A DNA stretch of 64,000 nt from Haloarcula halophila (GTDB lineage: Archaea > Halobacteriota > Halobacteria > Halobacteriales > Haloarculaceae): positions 124,001 to 188,000 of the forward strand of contig NZ_CP119560.1 in assembly GCF_029278565.1 (NCBI RefSeq). Direction: 5' to 3'. The notes under the pieces were generated by a model. The model saw only the letters and a list, made by a program, of their open reading frames with translations, ran no database searches and had not been told where the DNA came from. The translations under genes were made by a program, and so were the position numbers. The stretch's first letter is position 1, and each line of letters begins with the position of its first letter. Positions 1 to 8,799 of this stretch are shown piece after piece.

Positions 1-926
1 GGAGGATCGCCTGGAGTTGATTGGCGTCGTAGTCGTCGAAGTGGACGTCCTCCGGCGTGAACGAGCTCAGTGCGCGGCTCCCGACGGACTCCATCATCTT
101 CGTGTCGTTCGAGATCGCGACGACGGAAAGATACGCCGTCAGTTCGTCGTTGGCACCCGCCCGCGAGAGTTGATAGAGAAGGCGGGAAAACGCCGGTTCC
201 TGTTTGTCGCGACGACCGACGAGCATATCTAACTCGTCGAGGACGAAGACGACCGAGTCGAAGTTCTCGTTGACGATCCGGAACAGTTCGTCCCACTTCT
301 CTTTGGTCGCGACACCGTGTTTCGGGACCTCTACCTCGACGCCCGCTTCGTCTGCTGCACGGCAGGCGAGTTCGTAGACACCGACGCCCAGCGTGTCGAT
401 GTCCTGGCAGTTCACTTCGACGGTTCCGAACCGGATATCCCGGGACTCACAGATCCGACTGATGTTTTTACAGACTGCCTTGGTTATCAGCGATTTGCCG
501 GTCCCCGAGGGACCGTATAGAAAGAGGTTCGGCGGCCGGTTGTCCCCGAGCGCGACCCTGAGCATCTTGGTGACTTCCTGCAGTTGCCTGTCCCGGCCGA
601 CGATCCGGTCTTCCGCAACGACGTGGTTCGGGTCGATGAGCGATCGATCCCGGATCAGTCCTTCCTGTTCGTCGAACTCCAGAAGCATCTCCTCGATCGA
701 CTGAGATCCAGTGTCCGACTGTGACTCCGATTCGGCCGATAGCTCGTCGGGCGACGAGTCGACGGTCGCTTCCGACGAGTCGACAGCATCCTGTTGCTCC
801 GTAGGTGGCGGATCGGACTGTTCCTCCGAACTACCGATCCGCTCCGAGAGACTCGTCTGTTCCCCGTCCCCCCCGTTCGACGCCGCACGGCCCTCGGTGT
901 TGTCCTGGGCGTCGTCCGTGTCCATG
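1..926 (-). CDS. cdc6: Orc1/Cdc6 replication initiator AAA+ ATPase (3' end outside the window)
   Basis: Binds origin recognition boxes and helps load the MCM helicase. The gene reads leftward off the window edge, so only about 308 residues are visible and the C-terminal winged-helix DNA-binding domain is missing here. The first ~85 residues are an acidic Asp/Glu/Ser/Gln-rich tail typical of haloarchaeal Orc proteins. Walker A GPSGTGKS lies near residues 138-145, Walker B VVFVLDELD near residue 230, and a sensor-1-like AISND follows, so the ATPase core is intact. The ATG at 924-926 is the first start after the upstream stops. The gene points away from a cluster of origin-type repeats at 1090-1899, the usual arrangement of a haloarchaeal orc gene and its own origin, so this protein is the likely reader of those repeats. 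The family call is firm; which Orc paralogue it is cannot be told. Confidence 0.95.
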
Positions 927-1089
927 TCAGTTCCCAACGACGCTGGGCTTAAATAACTTCCCCACCCCTATCGATATGAAATACCGCTTCTCAGGAGGTT
1001 CACAGTCATTTCAGACGAGTGTGAGCGAGAGGGGCGGTAGATACGAGGGGTGGTCCGACGATGTGTGTCCTCCTGATGGGTGGGAACAG

Positions 1090-1114
1090 ACACACCCCTC
1101 TATCGATGTGTTCG
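1090..1114 (+). repeat. Origin recognition box 1 (left arm)
   Basis: Contains CCTCTATCGATGTGTTC preceded by ACACACC, and is followed by a G-run at 1121-1136. Same orientation as the copy at 1336, opposite to the four right-hand copies. Confidence 0.85.
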
Positions 1115-1335
1115 GGAGTAATGGGGGGGAGGGGTCAAAACGTCCGTCCAAACGGAGGGAACGTTCCAACTAGATCTACGATACGCGAGGGATACCAGGC
1201 CTGAAAGGGATGTTTCGGGTGTTCTCCGGAGTGAACCTATACTTCTAAATCAGCCAGTGAAGCGCTCTCTCTCCGGTCTTATCTCGTTCGTTCTTCTTCT
1301 AGTCGGTTCTAGCTAGCTAGTTCTAGTAGTGGACC

Positions 1336-1360
1336 CACACACACCTCTATCGAAGTGTTC
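1336..1360 (+). repeat. Origin recognition box 2 (left arm)
   Basis: Contains ACACCTCTATCGAAGTGTTC, one central base different from box 1 (GAAG instead of GATG). It borders the left side of the AT-richer spacer. Confidence 0.85.
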
Positions 1361-1569
1361 AATCTGTACCTCCCTTCGTGTATCTCCATGGACAGACCAC
1401 TGGACTCATCCATCTCTCACTCCATCATTCTCAACACTCCAAAGTTGCTTTGCTAGGTCTGCTACTGCCTATTATATACACTCTGTTTATCCTTCCCGGT
1501 TCTGCCCGTCCCTTCCATCTGACTAGTCGGCCCGGACCGGTGCCATCGTCCGACCCACACGATCGTCCT
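1361..1569. other. Candidate duplex-unwinding element between inverted ORBs
   Basis: About 210 bases between the innermost inverted boxes. The first two thirds are clearly AT-richer than neighbouring coding DNA and include the run CCTATTATATACACTCTG near 1468-1485. Its position between oppositely oriented boxes fits a DNA-unwinding element. This is inferred from position and composition only. Confidence 0.6.
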
Positions 1570-1594
1570 GAACACATCGATAGAGGGGTGTGTC
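1570..1594 (-). repeat. Origin recognition box 3 (right arm)
   Basis: Contains GAACACATCGATAGAGGGGT, an exact reverse complement match to the core of box 1, including the extra C/G run. It opens the right-hand set. Confidence 0.85.
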
Positions 1595-1772
1595 TGTGCC
1601 GGCCGTCTCTCCATCGGTGGACGGGCAATCCCTCGACCAGACACCGTACTCACCAGTTTTGCCGTTTGAACCAGTGGTTTTCACCTCTGGCCTCTTTGTC
1701 GAGAAGACGTTCTCTGACTCTCCAACTGCTTCGGATCGCTCGTGAGTCTCTGTCTGATTCGATACGGCGACA

Positions 1773-1791
1773 GATCGATAGAGGTGTGTGG
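1773..1791 (-). repeat. Origin recognition box 4 (right arm, truncated)
   Basis: Contains ATCGATAGAGGTGTGTGG but lacks the GAACAC half, so it is an incomplete box and possibly a weaker binding site. Confidence 0.7.
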
Positions 1792-1822
1792 CCCTCCCTC
1801 TATCCCGGGAAAATACCCGTTG

Positions 1823-1845
1823 GAACACTTCGATAGAGGTGTGTC
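1823..1845 (-). repeat. Origin recognition box 5 (right arm)
   Basis: Contains GAACACTTCGATAGAGGTGT, the reverse complement of box 2 with its TTC variant. Confidence 0.85.
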
Positions 1846-1875
1846 TGGTGGGTCTGGACGGACCCACTCGTATCC

Positions 1876-1899
1876 GAACACATCGATAGAGGTGTGTGG
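1876..1899 (-). repeat. Origin recognition box 6 (right arm)
   Basis: Contains GAACACATCGATAGAGGTGT followed by GTGG. It is the last of the four right-hand boxes, 53 bases after the start of box 5. Confidence 0.85.
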
Positions 1900-1920
1900 C
1901 GGTCGCCGTTGGCGGATAGC

Positions 1921-1961
1921 TTAACCAACAAGCCCGGATTGTCCCGGAGATTGTTGGTTAA
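1921..1961. repeat. 11-base perfect inverted repeat at the edge of the origin
   Basis: TTAACCAACAA (1921-1931) and TTGTTGGTTAA (1951-1961) form a perfect inverted repeat with a 19-base spacer. It lies between the last ORB and the 3' end of the gene ending at 2044. It could be a protein-binding site at the origin, or a hairpin. There is no T-run typical of a terminator. Confidence 0.6.
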
Positions 1962-2043
1962 CACTTCACTCCCGATCTACCACCTCCCGATAGCGTCTTA
2001 CAACCCGATCGCGACGCACTCAGGTCTGCCGAGCTGCCACTGA

Positions 2044-2952
2044 TCAGGCTGGGGAACGTTCCCGCCGCCGAGCGGTACCGTCTTCGAGCGACCGCCGCAC
2101 AGCCTCCTCGAATGCAGTCAATTCGACGTCGACGTAGTCGGTGATGCTATCGTCGGTGACCACGACCCTGTTCTTTAGCCCGTTGACGAGGGGTTTGGCC
2201 ACACCGACGGGTACGTCGGTGACGAGCCCCAGCCACCGTGCCGACAGACCTGGCGTCAGCACTGGGACCGGGAGGATGAGCGGTCGCCGGCCGACGTGGA
2301 GCTTCGCGGTCCGGACGAGGATGTCCTGGTAAGTCAACACTTCCGGACCACCGATTTCGAAGGTCCGGCCGGCTGTGGCCGGCGCTTCTAATACTCCGAC
2401 GAGATAGGCGATCACGTCGTCGATGTAGATCGGCTGACAGTCCGTCCGGACCCAACTCGGCGTCACCATCACGGGCAATCGCTCGGTGAGTTGCCGGATC
2501 ACGGTGAAGCTGGCCGACCCGTCGCCGATGACGATGGCGGCCCTGAGCGCCGTCAGTGCGGCCTCCCCCTCACCGAGTAGCTGTTCGACCTCCCGCCTAG
2601 AGCGCAGGTGTTCCGAGAGATCCGCGTCGTCGTCACCCAGGCCACCGAGATAGATGATCCGACCGATCCCTGCCGCGTCGACGGCCTCGACGAAGTTCCG
2701 GGCTGCCCGGCGGTCGAGTTCGGAGAAGTCCCCGTCGGCGCCCATCGAGTGGATCAGATAGTACGCCGCATCGGCGGGTGGCAGTTTGAGATTCGAATCG
2801 AGTACGTCCCCCTCACGTACTTCGACCCCGGATGGCGGGTCGTACTCGCTGGGATCCCGAACCATCGCGACCACCTTGTGACCGGCTTCCAATAACGCAG
2901 GGACGAGATGGCCACCGACGAACCCGGTCGCTCCCGTCACGAGGACGCGCAT
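2044..2952 (-). CDS. NAD(P)-binding Rossmann protein (atypical SDR, NDUFA9/NmrA-like)
   Basis: A 302-residue protein of the extended or atypical short-chain dehydrogenase group, which includes complex I NDUFA9-like proteins and nucleoside-diphosphate-sugar epimerase relatives. The N-terminus carries the dinucleotide-binding glycine motif GATGFVGGH (residues 7-15) after a beta strand that starts at the initiator Met. [10 protein letters not shown] stretch near residue 85 and IIYLGGLGD near residue 100 match the NmrA/NDUFA9 pattern rather than a classical YxxxK enzyme; no clear YxxxK is visible. A catalytic role is therefore uncertain and no substrate can be named. It stands alone: the origin lies on its 3' side and a divergent-free intergenic stretch on its 5' side. 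Family fairly sure, function open. Confidence 0.85.
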   Translation of the reverse strand: MRVLVTGATGFVGGHLVPALLEAGHKVVAMVRDPSEYDPPSGVEVREGDVLDSNLKLPPADAAYYLIHSMGADGDFSELDRRAARNFVEAVDAAGIGRIIYLGGLGDDDADLSEHLRSRREVEQLLGEGEAALTALRAAIVIGDGSASFTVIRQLTERLPVMVTPSWVRTDCQPIYIDDVIAYLVGVLEAPATAGRTFEIGGPEVLTYQDILVRTAKLHVGRRPLILPVPVLTPGLSARWLGLVTDVPVGVAKPLVNGLKNRVVVTDDSITDYVDVELTAFEEAVRRSLEDGTARRRERSPA

Positions 2953-3129
2953 ATCCCTTGGTTGTTACTGGCGATAGTTAATTCCGCCCCCGGAACGGAA
3001 GCACGGATTCGCGAGGGCGACATAGTCACCGTGGCGTCTGAACCCCTTTTCCCTGTCTGAGAATTCCTCGGAACACGGCTGAGATCCGTACTACACGTGG
3101 TCGAGACCTATTCGGACGAACAAGCACCG

Positions 3130-4023
3130 TTATTCTGCTGTGGTGTCCCGAGCGTTGACCGCGACCACCGGGACCGATGCGTGTCTGATGACTCGTTCGG
3201 TCGTACTCCCGAGGAGAAACCTGCTGAGACCGGTCTGGCCGGCCGTCCCCATGGTCAGTAGATCGATCCCGTGCTCCTCGGCGTAGTCGAGGATATCGCG
3301 TGCGGGATACCCCTCCAGGACCTCGGTCTCGACAGTACAGCCTGCCTCTCGGATTCGGTCGGCCGCGGAGTCGACTGCCGACTGGCCGTTCTCGCGTAAC
3401 GTCTGCAACAATCCAACAGGGAGTGGCTGGTCAGGGCCGCTCGATACTGCACCGAGGTTGACGACGTTGATCACGTGGACGGTGGCGTCGAAAGCACTCG
3501 CCAGGGCGAGACAGTGATCGACGGTGGCTGTGGCCCGTTCGCTCCCGTCGGTGGGAAAGAGAATGTCGTCGTAGCCGGAGACCGGGGCGTCGTCGTCCTG
3601 TGCCCGAACAGTAAGGACGGGGACTGGCGACTGCCGGACCACGTCTTCTGTGACACTCCCCGCGACGAAGCGGCGGACACCCGTCCGGCCGTGGGTCCCC
3701 ATACTCACGAGGTCGATATCGCGACTCTCGACGAAGTCGAGGATGGCATCCGAGGGCGACCCCTCCACGACGTGTCCCTCCACCGACTCGGCCGCTGTGA
3801 GTGCCTCGATCGCGTCGATCGATTCCCGTCCTCTCTCACGCAGTCGCTCGACGTAGTCGTCAGTGACACCCCCGGCGTTGATCGGCCCGGCCGCGGCGTC
3901 CACGTCGACAACGGTGAGAACGTGAACAGTCGCGTCGAAAGCGTCTGCGAGTGCGAGCGCGTGTGCTGCCGCGCGGAGCGCGTGATCGCTGCCGTCTGTC
4001 GGAACGAGGATGGTATCGTACAT
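3130..4023 (-). CDS. Tandem universal stress protein (two UspA domains)
   Basis: A 297-residue cytosolic protein with two full UspA domains in tandem, residues about 1-145 and 150-297. Each starts with the domain's first strand (YDTILVPTDGS, then YDDILFPTDGS) and each ends with an ATP-binding G-x2-G-x9-G-S/T type loop (GTHGRTGVRRFVAGS and GTAGQTGLSRFLLGS), so both halves probably bind nucleotide. I chose the ATG at 4021-4023, because the frame remains open another 43 residues upstream but those residues (arginine- and serine-rich) are unlike UspA and the domain begins exactly at this Met. Tandem UspA proteins are common in haloarchaea. A separate broken UspA remnant is present at 28292. Confidence 0.92.
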   Translation of the reverse strand: MYDTILVPTDGSDHALRAAAHALALADAFDATVHVLTVVDVDAAAGPINAGGVTDDYVERLRERGRESIDAIEALTAAESVEGHVVEGSPSDAILDFVESRDIDLVSMGTHGRTGVRRFVAGSVTEDVVRQSPVPVLTVRAQDDDAPVSGYDDILFPTDGSERATATVDHCLALASAFDATVHVINVVNLGAVSSGPDQPLPVGLLQTLRENGQSAVDSAADRIREAGCTVETEVLEGYPARDILDYAEEHGIDLLTMGTAGQTGLSRFLLGSTTERVIRHASVPVVAVNARDTTAE

Positions 4024-4350
4024 GGCTGGAATCACTGAAGGGCGGCCTCGAACCCCCTCTATGGCTGTAATCGACGGTTCGACGGGACCTGTGTTAAGCG
4101 TTCGTGGTCGGAAACTGATCCGACGGACGACTGCCCCATACCGGGAGAGCACCGACGTGGACGTGCGTTAGACGGGCCACACGACCGACTCTGTTCACCC
4201 TCCCTCTCGACGGTGACACTCCAGAGACGGATATATACTCTCAATAGTAGTTTTTCGGGAACAATAGCGAAAAAACCCGACATACCACTCAATACTGATA
4301 TATGTAGCTCATAGCACAGTTAATGGGTCCATGGTTGCCGCATGTAGGTG
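4024..4350. other. Intergenic region, divergent promoters of uspA and ugp operon
   Basis: About 330 bases between divergent genes, AT-rich in its right half. It holds a near-perfect hairpin (4250-4276) and TATA-like stretches (ATATATAC at 4231-4238 and GATATATG at 4297-4304). The second is about 50 bases before the ugpB start, which implies a short 5' leader. No gene seen. Confidence 0.6.
4250..4276. promoter_or_regulatory. Candidate operator hairpin upstream of the ugp operon
   Basis: GTTTTTCG (4250-4257) and CGAAAAAAC (4268-4276) form an inverted repeat with one extra A on the right arm. It lies just upstream of the TATA-like stretch of the ugp operon. The position fits an activator or repressor site; the binding protein is unknown. 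Confidence 0.45.
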
Positions 4351-5802
4351 ATGGCACGCAGTACGAAGTCCGGAGATGGCGTATCGAGACGACAGTTCGT
4401 TACCGGCGCGGGCGCGGTCGGCGTCGCCGCACTCGCCGGCTGTACCGGCGGGAGCGGCGAATCGAGTGACGGTGGAAGCGGCGGTTCGAGTGACGGTGGG
4501 AGCGGCGGTTCGAACGACGGCGGGAGCACCGGCGGGAGCGGCGGTGGTTCGTCGAACACGATCGAGTTCTGGCACATCTTCGGTGACGAACTCGGATCGA
4601 CGCTGGAAGATATGGCCGGTGAGTTCTCCCAGCAAACCGACGGGGTGACCATCGAGGCGGTCAACAACGGCGGGTACCGGCAGAACCTCAATCAGGCGCT
4701 CCAGGCCTCGCGAGCAGGTGACCCGCCCGGAATCATCCAGATCTTCGAGATCGGGACACGGCTGGCGCTGGACAGCGGTGCGTTCACGCCCATCGGCGAG
4801 ATCCTGCCCCAGGACCAGATGAACCTCGACGACTTCCTCCCCTCGGTCCTGAACTACTACCGGATCGACGGGACCCTCAACTCGATGCCGTTCAACTCCT
4901 CGAACACGATCATGCTGTACAACAAAACCGCCTTCGAGGAGGCCGGTCTCGATCCCGAGTCCCCGCCACGATCGCTGGCGGAGGTCCGCAGCGCGGCCGA
5001 GACCATCGTCGATCAGACGGAGATGGAGCAGGGGATCACCTGGCCCAACCACACGTGGATGCAGGTCGAACAGCAGTTCGCCAAACAGGACCAGACCCTC
5101 GTCAACAACCAGAACGGCCGCTCGGGACGTCCCACCCAGACGAACTTCGACAGCGAAGCGGGCCGGAACGTCTACAACTGGTGGAAGGAGATGGCCGACG
5201 CAGGGCTGTATCTGAACCCGGGCATCGAGGCCTGGGGCGAAGCGCGTCAGGCGTTCCTGACCGGGAAAGTCCCGATGTTGTGGGACTCGACCTCGAACAT
5301 GGTCTCGATGAAATCCGGCGCACAGGAGAACGGCTTCGAACTCGGGTCGGCGTATCTCCCGACCCCCGACGGCGACAACACCGGCGTCGTCATCGGCGGG
5401 GGATCGCTGTGGGTCCCCGACGCGCTCTCAGACGAGAAGAAGGAAGCCGCTGGAGAGTTCGTCGCTCACCTGACTGGGACCGAGCAACAGGCTCGCTGGC
5501 ACCGCAACAGCGGCTACTTCCCCGTCCGACAGAGCGCGATCGACCAACTGACCGACGACGGCTGGTTCGAGGAGAACCCCAACTTCCGGACCGCCTTCGA
5601 CCAACTCCAGGACACACAGGACACTCCCGCGACGCGGGGTGCCGTGATGGGCGTGTTCCCCGAAGCGCGAACGATCAACGAGGAGCTCTCCGTCAGCATC
5701 ATCAACGGCGAGGTCGGGGTCCAGGAAGGACTCTCGGAGATGGACACGCAGGTCGAAGAGGCGCTCAGCGGCTACAGCGGGAACTACGACGGTAGCGAAT
5801 AA
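4351..5802 (+). CDS. ugpB: ABC transporter substrate-binding lipoprotein, UgpB-type
   Basis: The extracellular binding protein of a UgpBAEC importer, expected to bind sn-glycerol-3-phosphate or glycerophosphodiesters. It has a Tat motif SRRQFV (residues 12-17) and a lipobox ending LAGC with the lipidated Cys at residue 31, followed by a Gly/Ser-rich linker to about residue 67, typical of a membrane-tethered haloarchaeal lipoprotein. The mature part matches the E. coli UgpB pattern from memory: EFWHIFGDELG at its start, PFNSSNTIMLYNK, AGLDPESPP, a GGGSLWV segment and HRNSGYFPVR near the end. Total 483 residues, somewhat longer than the bacterial protein because of the linker. The ATG at 4351 is preferred to the GTG directly before it. 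It is the first gene of a four-gene operon. Substrate is inferred by homology; a sugar substrate is the main alternative. Confidence 0.9.
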   Translation: MARSTKSGDGVSRRQFVTGAGAVGVAALAGCTGGSGESSDGGSGGSSDGGSGGSNDGGSTGGSGGGSSNTIEFWHIFGDELGSTLEDMAGEFSQQTDGVTIEAVNNGGYRQNLNQALQASRAGDPPGIIQIFEIGTRLALDSGAFTPIGEILPQDQMNLDDFLPSVLNYYRIDGTLNSMPFNSSNTIMLYNKTAFEEAGLDPESPPRSLAEVRSAAETIVDQTEMEQGITWPNHTWMQVEQQFAKQDQTLVNNQNGRSGRPTQTNFDSEAGRNVYNWWKEMADAGLYLNPGIEAWGEARQAFLTGKVPMLWDSTSNMVSMKSGAQENGFELGSAYLPTPDGDNTGVVIGGGSLWVPDALSDEKKEAAGEFVAHLTGTEQQARWHRNSGYFPVRQSAIDQLTDDGWFEENPNFRTAFDQLQDTQDTPATRGAVMGVFPEARTINEELSVSIINGEVGVQEGLSEMDTQVEEALSGYSGNYDGSE

Positions 5803-5812
5803 CCACGGGAGC

Positions 5813-6706
5813 ATGTCGACCCAAACGAAACCGTACGATTCCATCCCGCAGGCTGCCGTTCTCCTCCTCCCGACAGCGGTGGTGCTGGTCGCGTTCCTCT
5901 ACTATCCGGGTCTGGAGACGTTCCGGCTGAGCCTGTACGAGACGCTGTTTCTGGGCCAACAGACCAACTGGGTCGGCCTCGGGAACTTCGCCGAGCTAGC
6001 GACCTCGTCGGCCTACCACAACAGTTTCCTGATCACGGTCCTGTTCGCGGCGATCGTCGTCGTCGGGACCCTCTCGCTGTCGCTCGTGATCAGCTACATG
6101 CTCTTTCACGTCGAGGTCGGTTCCTCGACGTATCTCGTCGCGGCCATCTGGCCGTACGCGCTCCCACCGGCTGTAGCGGCTATCCTGCTGAACTTCCTCC
6201 TCCATCCGAACCTCGGTATCTTCACCCACTATCTGGAACTGCTGACGCCGTTCACGCTCGATTGGTTCAACAGCGGCCCCCAGGCGTTCGGGGTCGTCGC
6301 GGTCGTCGCCATCTGGAAGCAGTTGGGCTACAACATCATCTTCCTCGTGGCGGCACTGAACAACGTCCCCGAGAGCCTCCGGGAGACGGCACGGATCGAC
6401 GGCGTCGGGCACCTCCGACTGCTGTACAAGGTGTATATCCCGCTCGTCTCCCCGACGCTCGTCTTCCTCGCCGTGATGAACACGATCTACTCCTTCTTCT
6501 CGACGTTCCCGCTCGTGGACCTGATGACCAGCGGCGGACCGAGCGACGCGACGAACTTCCTCATCTTCAAGCTCTACCGTGACGCCTTCGAGTTCAGCAG
6601 TCTGGGCCTGGCGTCGGCCGAATCAGTCGTGCTGTTCGTCCTCGTGGCGATCCTGATGTACGGGCAGATCAGACTCTCGGACGAGTACGCACAGTACGGG
6701 GTGTGA
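5813..6706 (+). CDS. ugpA: ABC transporter permease, UgpA-type
   Basis: One of the two membrane subunits that form the translocation channel with UgpE. The 297-residue protein has six predicted membrane segments, the first at about residues 14-31, and the EAA coupling motif ETARIDGVGHLRLLYKVYIP at about residues 191-210, which contacts the ATPase. It begins 10 bases after the ugpB stop. The gene order binding protein, permease, permease, ATPase and the length match the MalF-like UgpA family. Its 3' end runs into the next gene with only two bases between the TGA and the ATG of ugpE (a GTG overlapping the stop is an alternative start), so translation is probably coupled. Confidence 0.92.
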   Translation: MSTQTKPYDSIPQAAVLLLPTAVVLVAFLYYPGLETFRLSLYETLFLGQQTNWVGLGNFAELATSSAYHNSFLITVLFAAIVVVGTLSLSLVISYMLFHVEVGSSTYLVAAIWPYALPPAVAAILLNFLLHPNLGIFTHYLELLTPFTLDWFNSGPQAFGVVAVVAIWKQLGYNIIFLVAALNNVPESLRETARIDGVGHLRLLYKVYIPLVSPTLVFLAVMNTIYSFFSTFPLVDLMTSGGPSDATNFLIFKLYRDAFEFSSLGLASAESVVLFVLVAILMYGQIRLSDEYAQYGV

Positions 6707-6708
6707 CA

Positions 6709-7572
6709 ATGGGAACGAAAACACAACAGACGACAGTTGCCGACGCGGTCGAGACACGGCTCCCGGGGAACCTCACGATGCACGCCGGACTCGTCGGGGC
6801 TATCGCTCTGATGTCGGCCCCCCTCGTGCTCGCGCTCGTGATGAGCACCCAGACCACCACCGAGGTGTACCAGGTGACGAACCTCGGCATCGGCAGTCAG
6901 GGACTCAGCAACTACCAGACGGCGCTCACGGAGTACGGGTTCGCGAACTACATGCTCAACTCGCTCGTGATGAGCGTCGTCATCGTGGTCGGCAAGGTCA
7001 CCCTGTCACTGCTTGCCGCCCTGGCGCTCGTCTACTACGACTTCCCCTTCCAGCGAGGGGTGTTCATGTTCGTCCTGCTGACGCTGTTGCTTCCCGTCCC
7101 GGTCCGGATCGTTCCGCTGTTCCAGCTGATGGCGGACCTGGGGTGGACGAACACCCTGCTGGCGCTGACCGGCCCCTACATCGCCAGTGCGACCGCCGTC
7201 TTCCTGTTCCGACAGCATTTCATGTCGATCCCCTCGTCGCTGGTCGAGGCGGCACGCCTCGACGGGGTCGGGCCGCTGACGTTCTTGGTCAAGGTGTTGA
7301 TCCCGATGTCCCGGGGAATGATCGCCGGCGTCGCCGTCATCACGTTCATCTACGCTTGGAACCAGTTCCTCTGGCCGCTGGTCGCGGTCACGGACAAGAG
7401 TAGCCAGGTCGTCCAGGTCGGGATTCGCTACATCCAGGGATCGGCTCAGGCCGGACTCACGCGGTGGGGCCTGATCATGGCCGGCGCGGTGTTGGCACTC
7501 CTGCCACCGCTGCTCGTCCTGATCGCACTCCATCGGCCGCTCCTCGAAACGTTCGCTATCCAGCAGAAGTGA
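6709..7572 (+). CDS. ugpE: ABC transporter permease, UgpE-type
   Basis: Second membrane subunit, partner of UgpA. The 287-residue protein has six predicted membrane helices (first at about residues 26-46) and an EAA motif, EAARLDGVGPLTFLVKVLIP, near residues 180-199. Length and motif match the MalG-like UgpE family. The ATG at 6709 is chosen. A GTG two codons upstream overlaps the ugpA stop and would add only two residues. Only five bases separate it from the ATPase gene that follows, so the four genes form one transcription unit. Confidence 0.92.
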   Translation: MGTKTQQTTVADAVETRLPGNLTMHAGLVGAIALMSAPLVLALVMSTQTTTEVYQVTNLGIGSQGLSNYQTALTEYGFANYMLNSLVMSVVIVVGKVTLSLLAALALVYYDFPFQRGVFMFVLLTLLLPVPVRIVPLFQLMADLGWTNTLLALTGPYIASATAVFLFRQHFMSIPSSLVEAARLDGVGPLTFLVKVLIPMSRGMIAGVAVITFIYAWNQFLWPLVAVTDKSSQVVQVGIRYIQGSAQAGLTRWGLIMAGAVLALLPPLLVLIALHRPLLETFAIQQK

Positions 7573-7577
7573 GAGTC

Positions 7578-8732
7578 ATGAGCACGATCGAACTACAGAA
7601 CCTACAGAAGCGATACGACGACGTTCGCGCGGTGAAAGGCATCGATCTGACGGTCCGTGACGGCGAGTTTCTCGTCGTCGTCGGCCCCTCCGGCTGTGGG
7701 AAGTCGACCACGCTGCGGACGATCGCCGGCCTCGAATCGGCGACCGACGGGGAGATACTGCTCGGCGGCGAGGTGGTCACCGACCGACCACCCAAGGAGC
7801 GGAGCGTCGCGATGGTGTTCCAGAACTACGCGCTGTACCCGCACATGTCCGCGGCCCAGAACATGCGTTTCGGGATGAAATCCGTCGGCGACTACTCGAC
7901 CGAGGAGATCGAGCGTCGGGTCGATGACGCCGCCGAGACGCTCGACATCGAGGACCTACTGGACCGGAAACCCGAGGCGCTGTCCGGCGGCGAGCGCCAG
8001 CGCGTGGCGATCGGCCGCGCGCTCGTCCGTGAACCCGACGTGTTCCTGCTGGACGAACCCCTCTCGAACCTCGACGCGAAGCTCCGGGTCCAGATGCGGG
8101 CCGAACTCCTGAAACTCCACCGCGATCTGGACGCCACGACAGTGTACGTCACCCACGATCAAACCGAGGCGATGACACTCGGTGACCGCGTCGCGGTGTT
8201 GAACGAGGGTCGGTTACAGCAGGTCGCAGCCCCACAGGAACTCTACGACTACCCGGCCAACCGGTTCGTCGCGGAGTTCGTCGGCGAACCGGCGATGAAC
8301 GTGTTCACGACCGGCCTTCGACACCACGACGAACGAGTGGTCGTCGACCACGACGGGTTCACGGTCACGCTTCCCGCGGCGGACCGCATCCCGGCGACCG
8401 ACGACGAAGTCGCCTTCGGCGTCCGTCCCGAAGACATCTCTCTGGCAGCGAACTGTCCGTCCGGTTCGGAGACGTTCACGGCGACCGTCACCGTCCGGGA
8501 ACCACTCGGCGAGTTGTTGTTGCTACACTGTGACGTCGGTGGTGGCGAACTCCGGACCAAGGTCGAACCCCGGAGCGAGATCTACCCCGGCGACACCGTC
8601 GAACTCGGGTTCGACGACGACCGGCTCCACCTGTTCGACATCGAGTCGGGGGAAGCGCTGTATCACTCGGCACCACAACCGGCGGGAACCAGCGTGGAAC
8701 CCAGCGACGCCGTGCCGACGCAGTCCCGGTAA
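7578..8732 (+). CDS. ugpC: ABC transporter ATP-binding protein, UgpC/MalK-type
   Basis: Cytoplasmic ATPase that powers the UgpBAE importer. Of 384 residues, the first ~235 form the nucleotide-binding domain: Walker A GPSGCGKS at 36-43, Q-loop VFQNYALYPHM, signature LSGGERQR, Walker B DVFLLDEPLSNLD and the H-loop TVYVTHDQTEAM are all intact. The rest is a TOBE/OB regulatory domain with repeated short beta strands, as in MalK and UgpC. The frame is open upstream inside ugpE, but the ATG at 7578 places the first strand of the domain right after the start and avoids a 38-residue overlap. It ends the operon; the next gene has its own promoter. Confidence 0.94.
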   Translation: MSTIELQNLQKRYDDVRAVKGIDLTVRDGEFLVVVGPSGCGKSTTLRTIAGLESATDGEILLGGEVVTDRPPKERSVAMVFQNYALYPHMSAAQNMRFGMKSVGDYSTEEIERRVDDAAETLDIEDLLDRKPEALSGGERQRVAIGRALVREPDVFLLDEPLSNLDAKLRVQMRAELLKLHRDLDATTVYVTHDQTEAMTLGDRVAVLNEGRLQQVAAPQELYDYPANRFVAEFVGEPAMNVFTTGLRHHDERVVVDHDGFTVTLPAADRIPATDDEVAFGVRPEDISLAANCPSGSETFTATVTVREPLGELLLLHCDVGGGELRTKVEPRSEIYPGDTVELGFDDDRLHLFDIESGEALYHSAPQPAGTSVEPSDAVPTQSR

Positions 8733-8799
8733 GGTTCCGGGGATCGACCGTTTTCCAGCGAAACTTGTCCGTGTCATTCCCTTTCTCTCTGCCTACACA

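Larger units (their letters stand above)
927..2043. other. Replication origin region (oriC-type intergenic stretch)
   Basis: About 1.1 kb without a convincing gene, directly upstream of the Orc1/Cdc6 start. Seen directly: six copies of a repeat with core AACACWTCGATAGAGGTGTG (or its complement), two on the left in one orientation (1090 and 1336) and four on the right in the opposite orientation (1570, 1773, 1823, 1876). The left copy at 1090 is followed by a G-rich run (1121-1136), a feature known from haloarchaeal ORB elements. Between the inverted sets lies an AT-richer stretch. The open frames crossing this region are arginine- and serine-rich, carry the repeats inside them, and look non-coding. 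An inverted repeat sits at the right end (1921-1961). Known: haloarchaeal origins consist of an orc gene plus inverted ORBs flanking a duplex-unwinding element. Function here is inferred. Confidence 0.9.

Noticed and set aside
4309-5052. A 247-codon reverse frame over ugpB
   Set aside because: Antisense to the binding-protein gene; repeats of Thr/Ala/Pro mirror its Gly/Ser linker.
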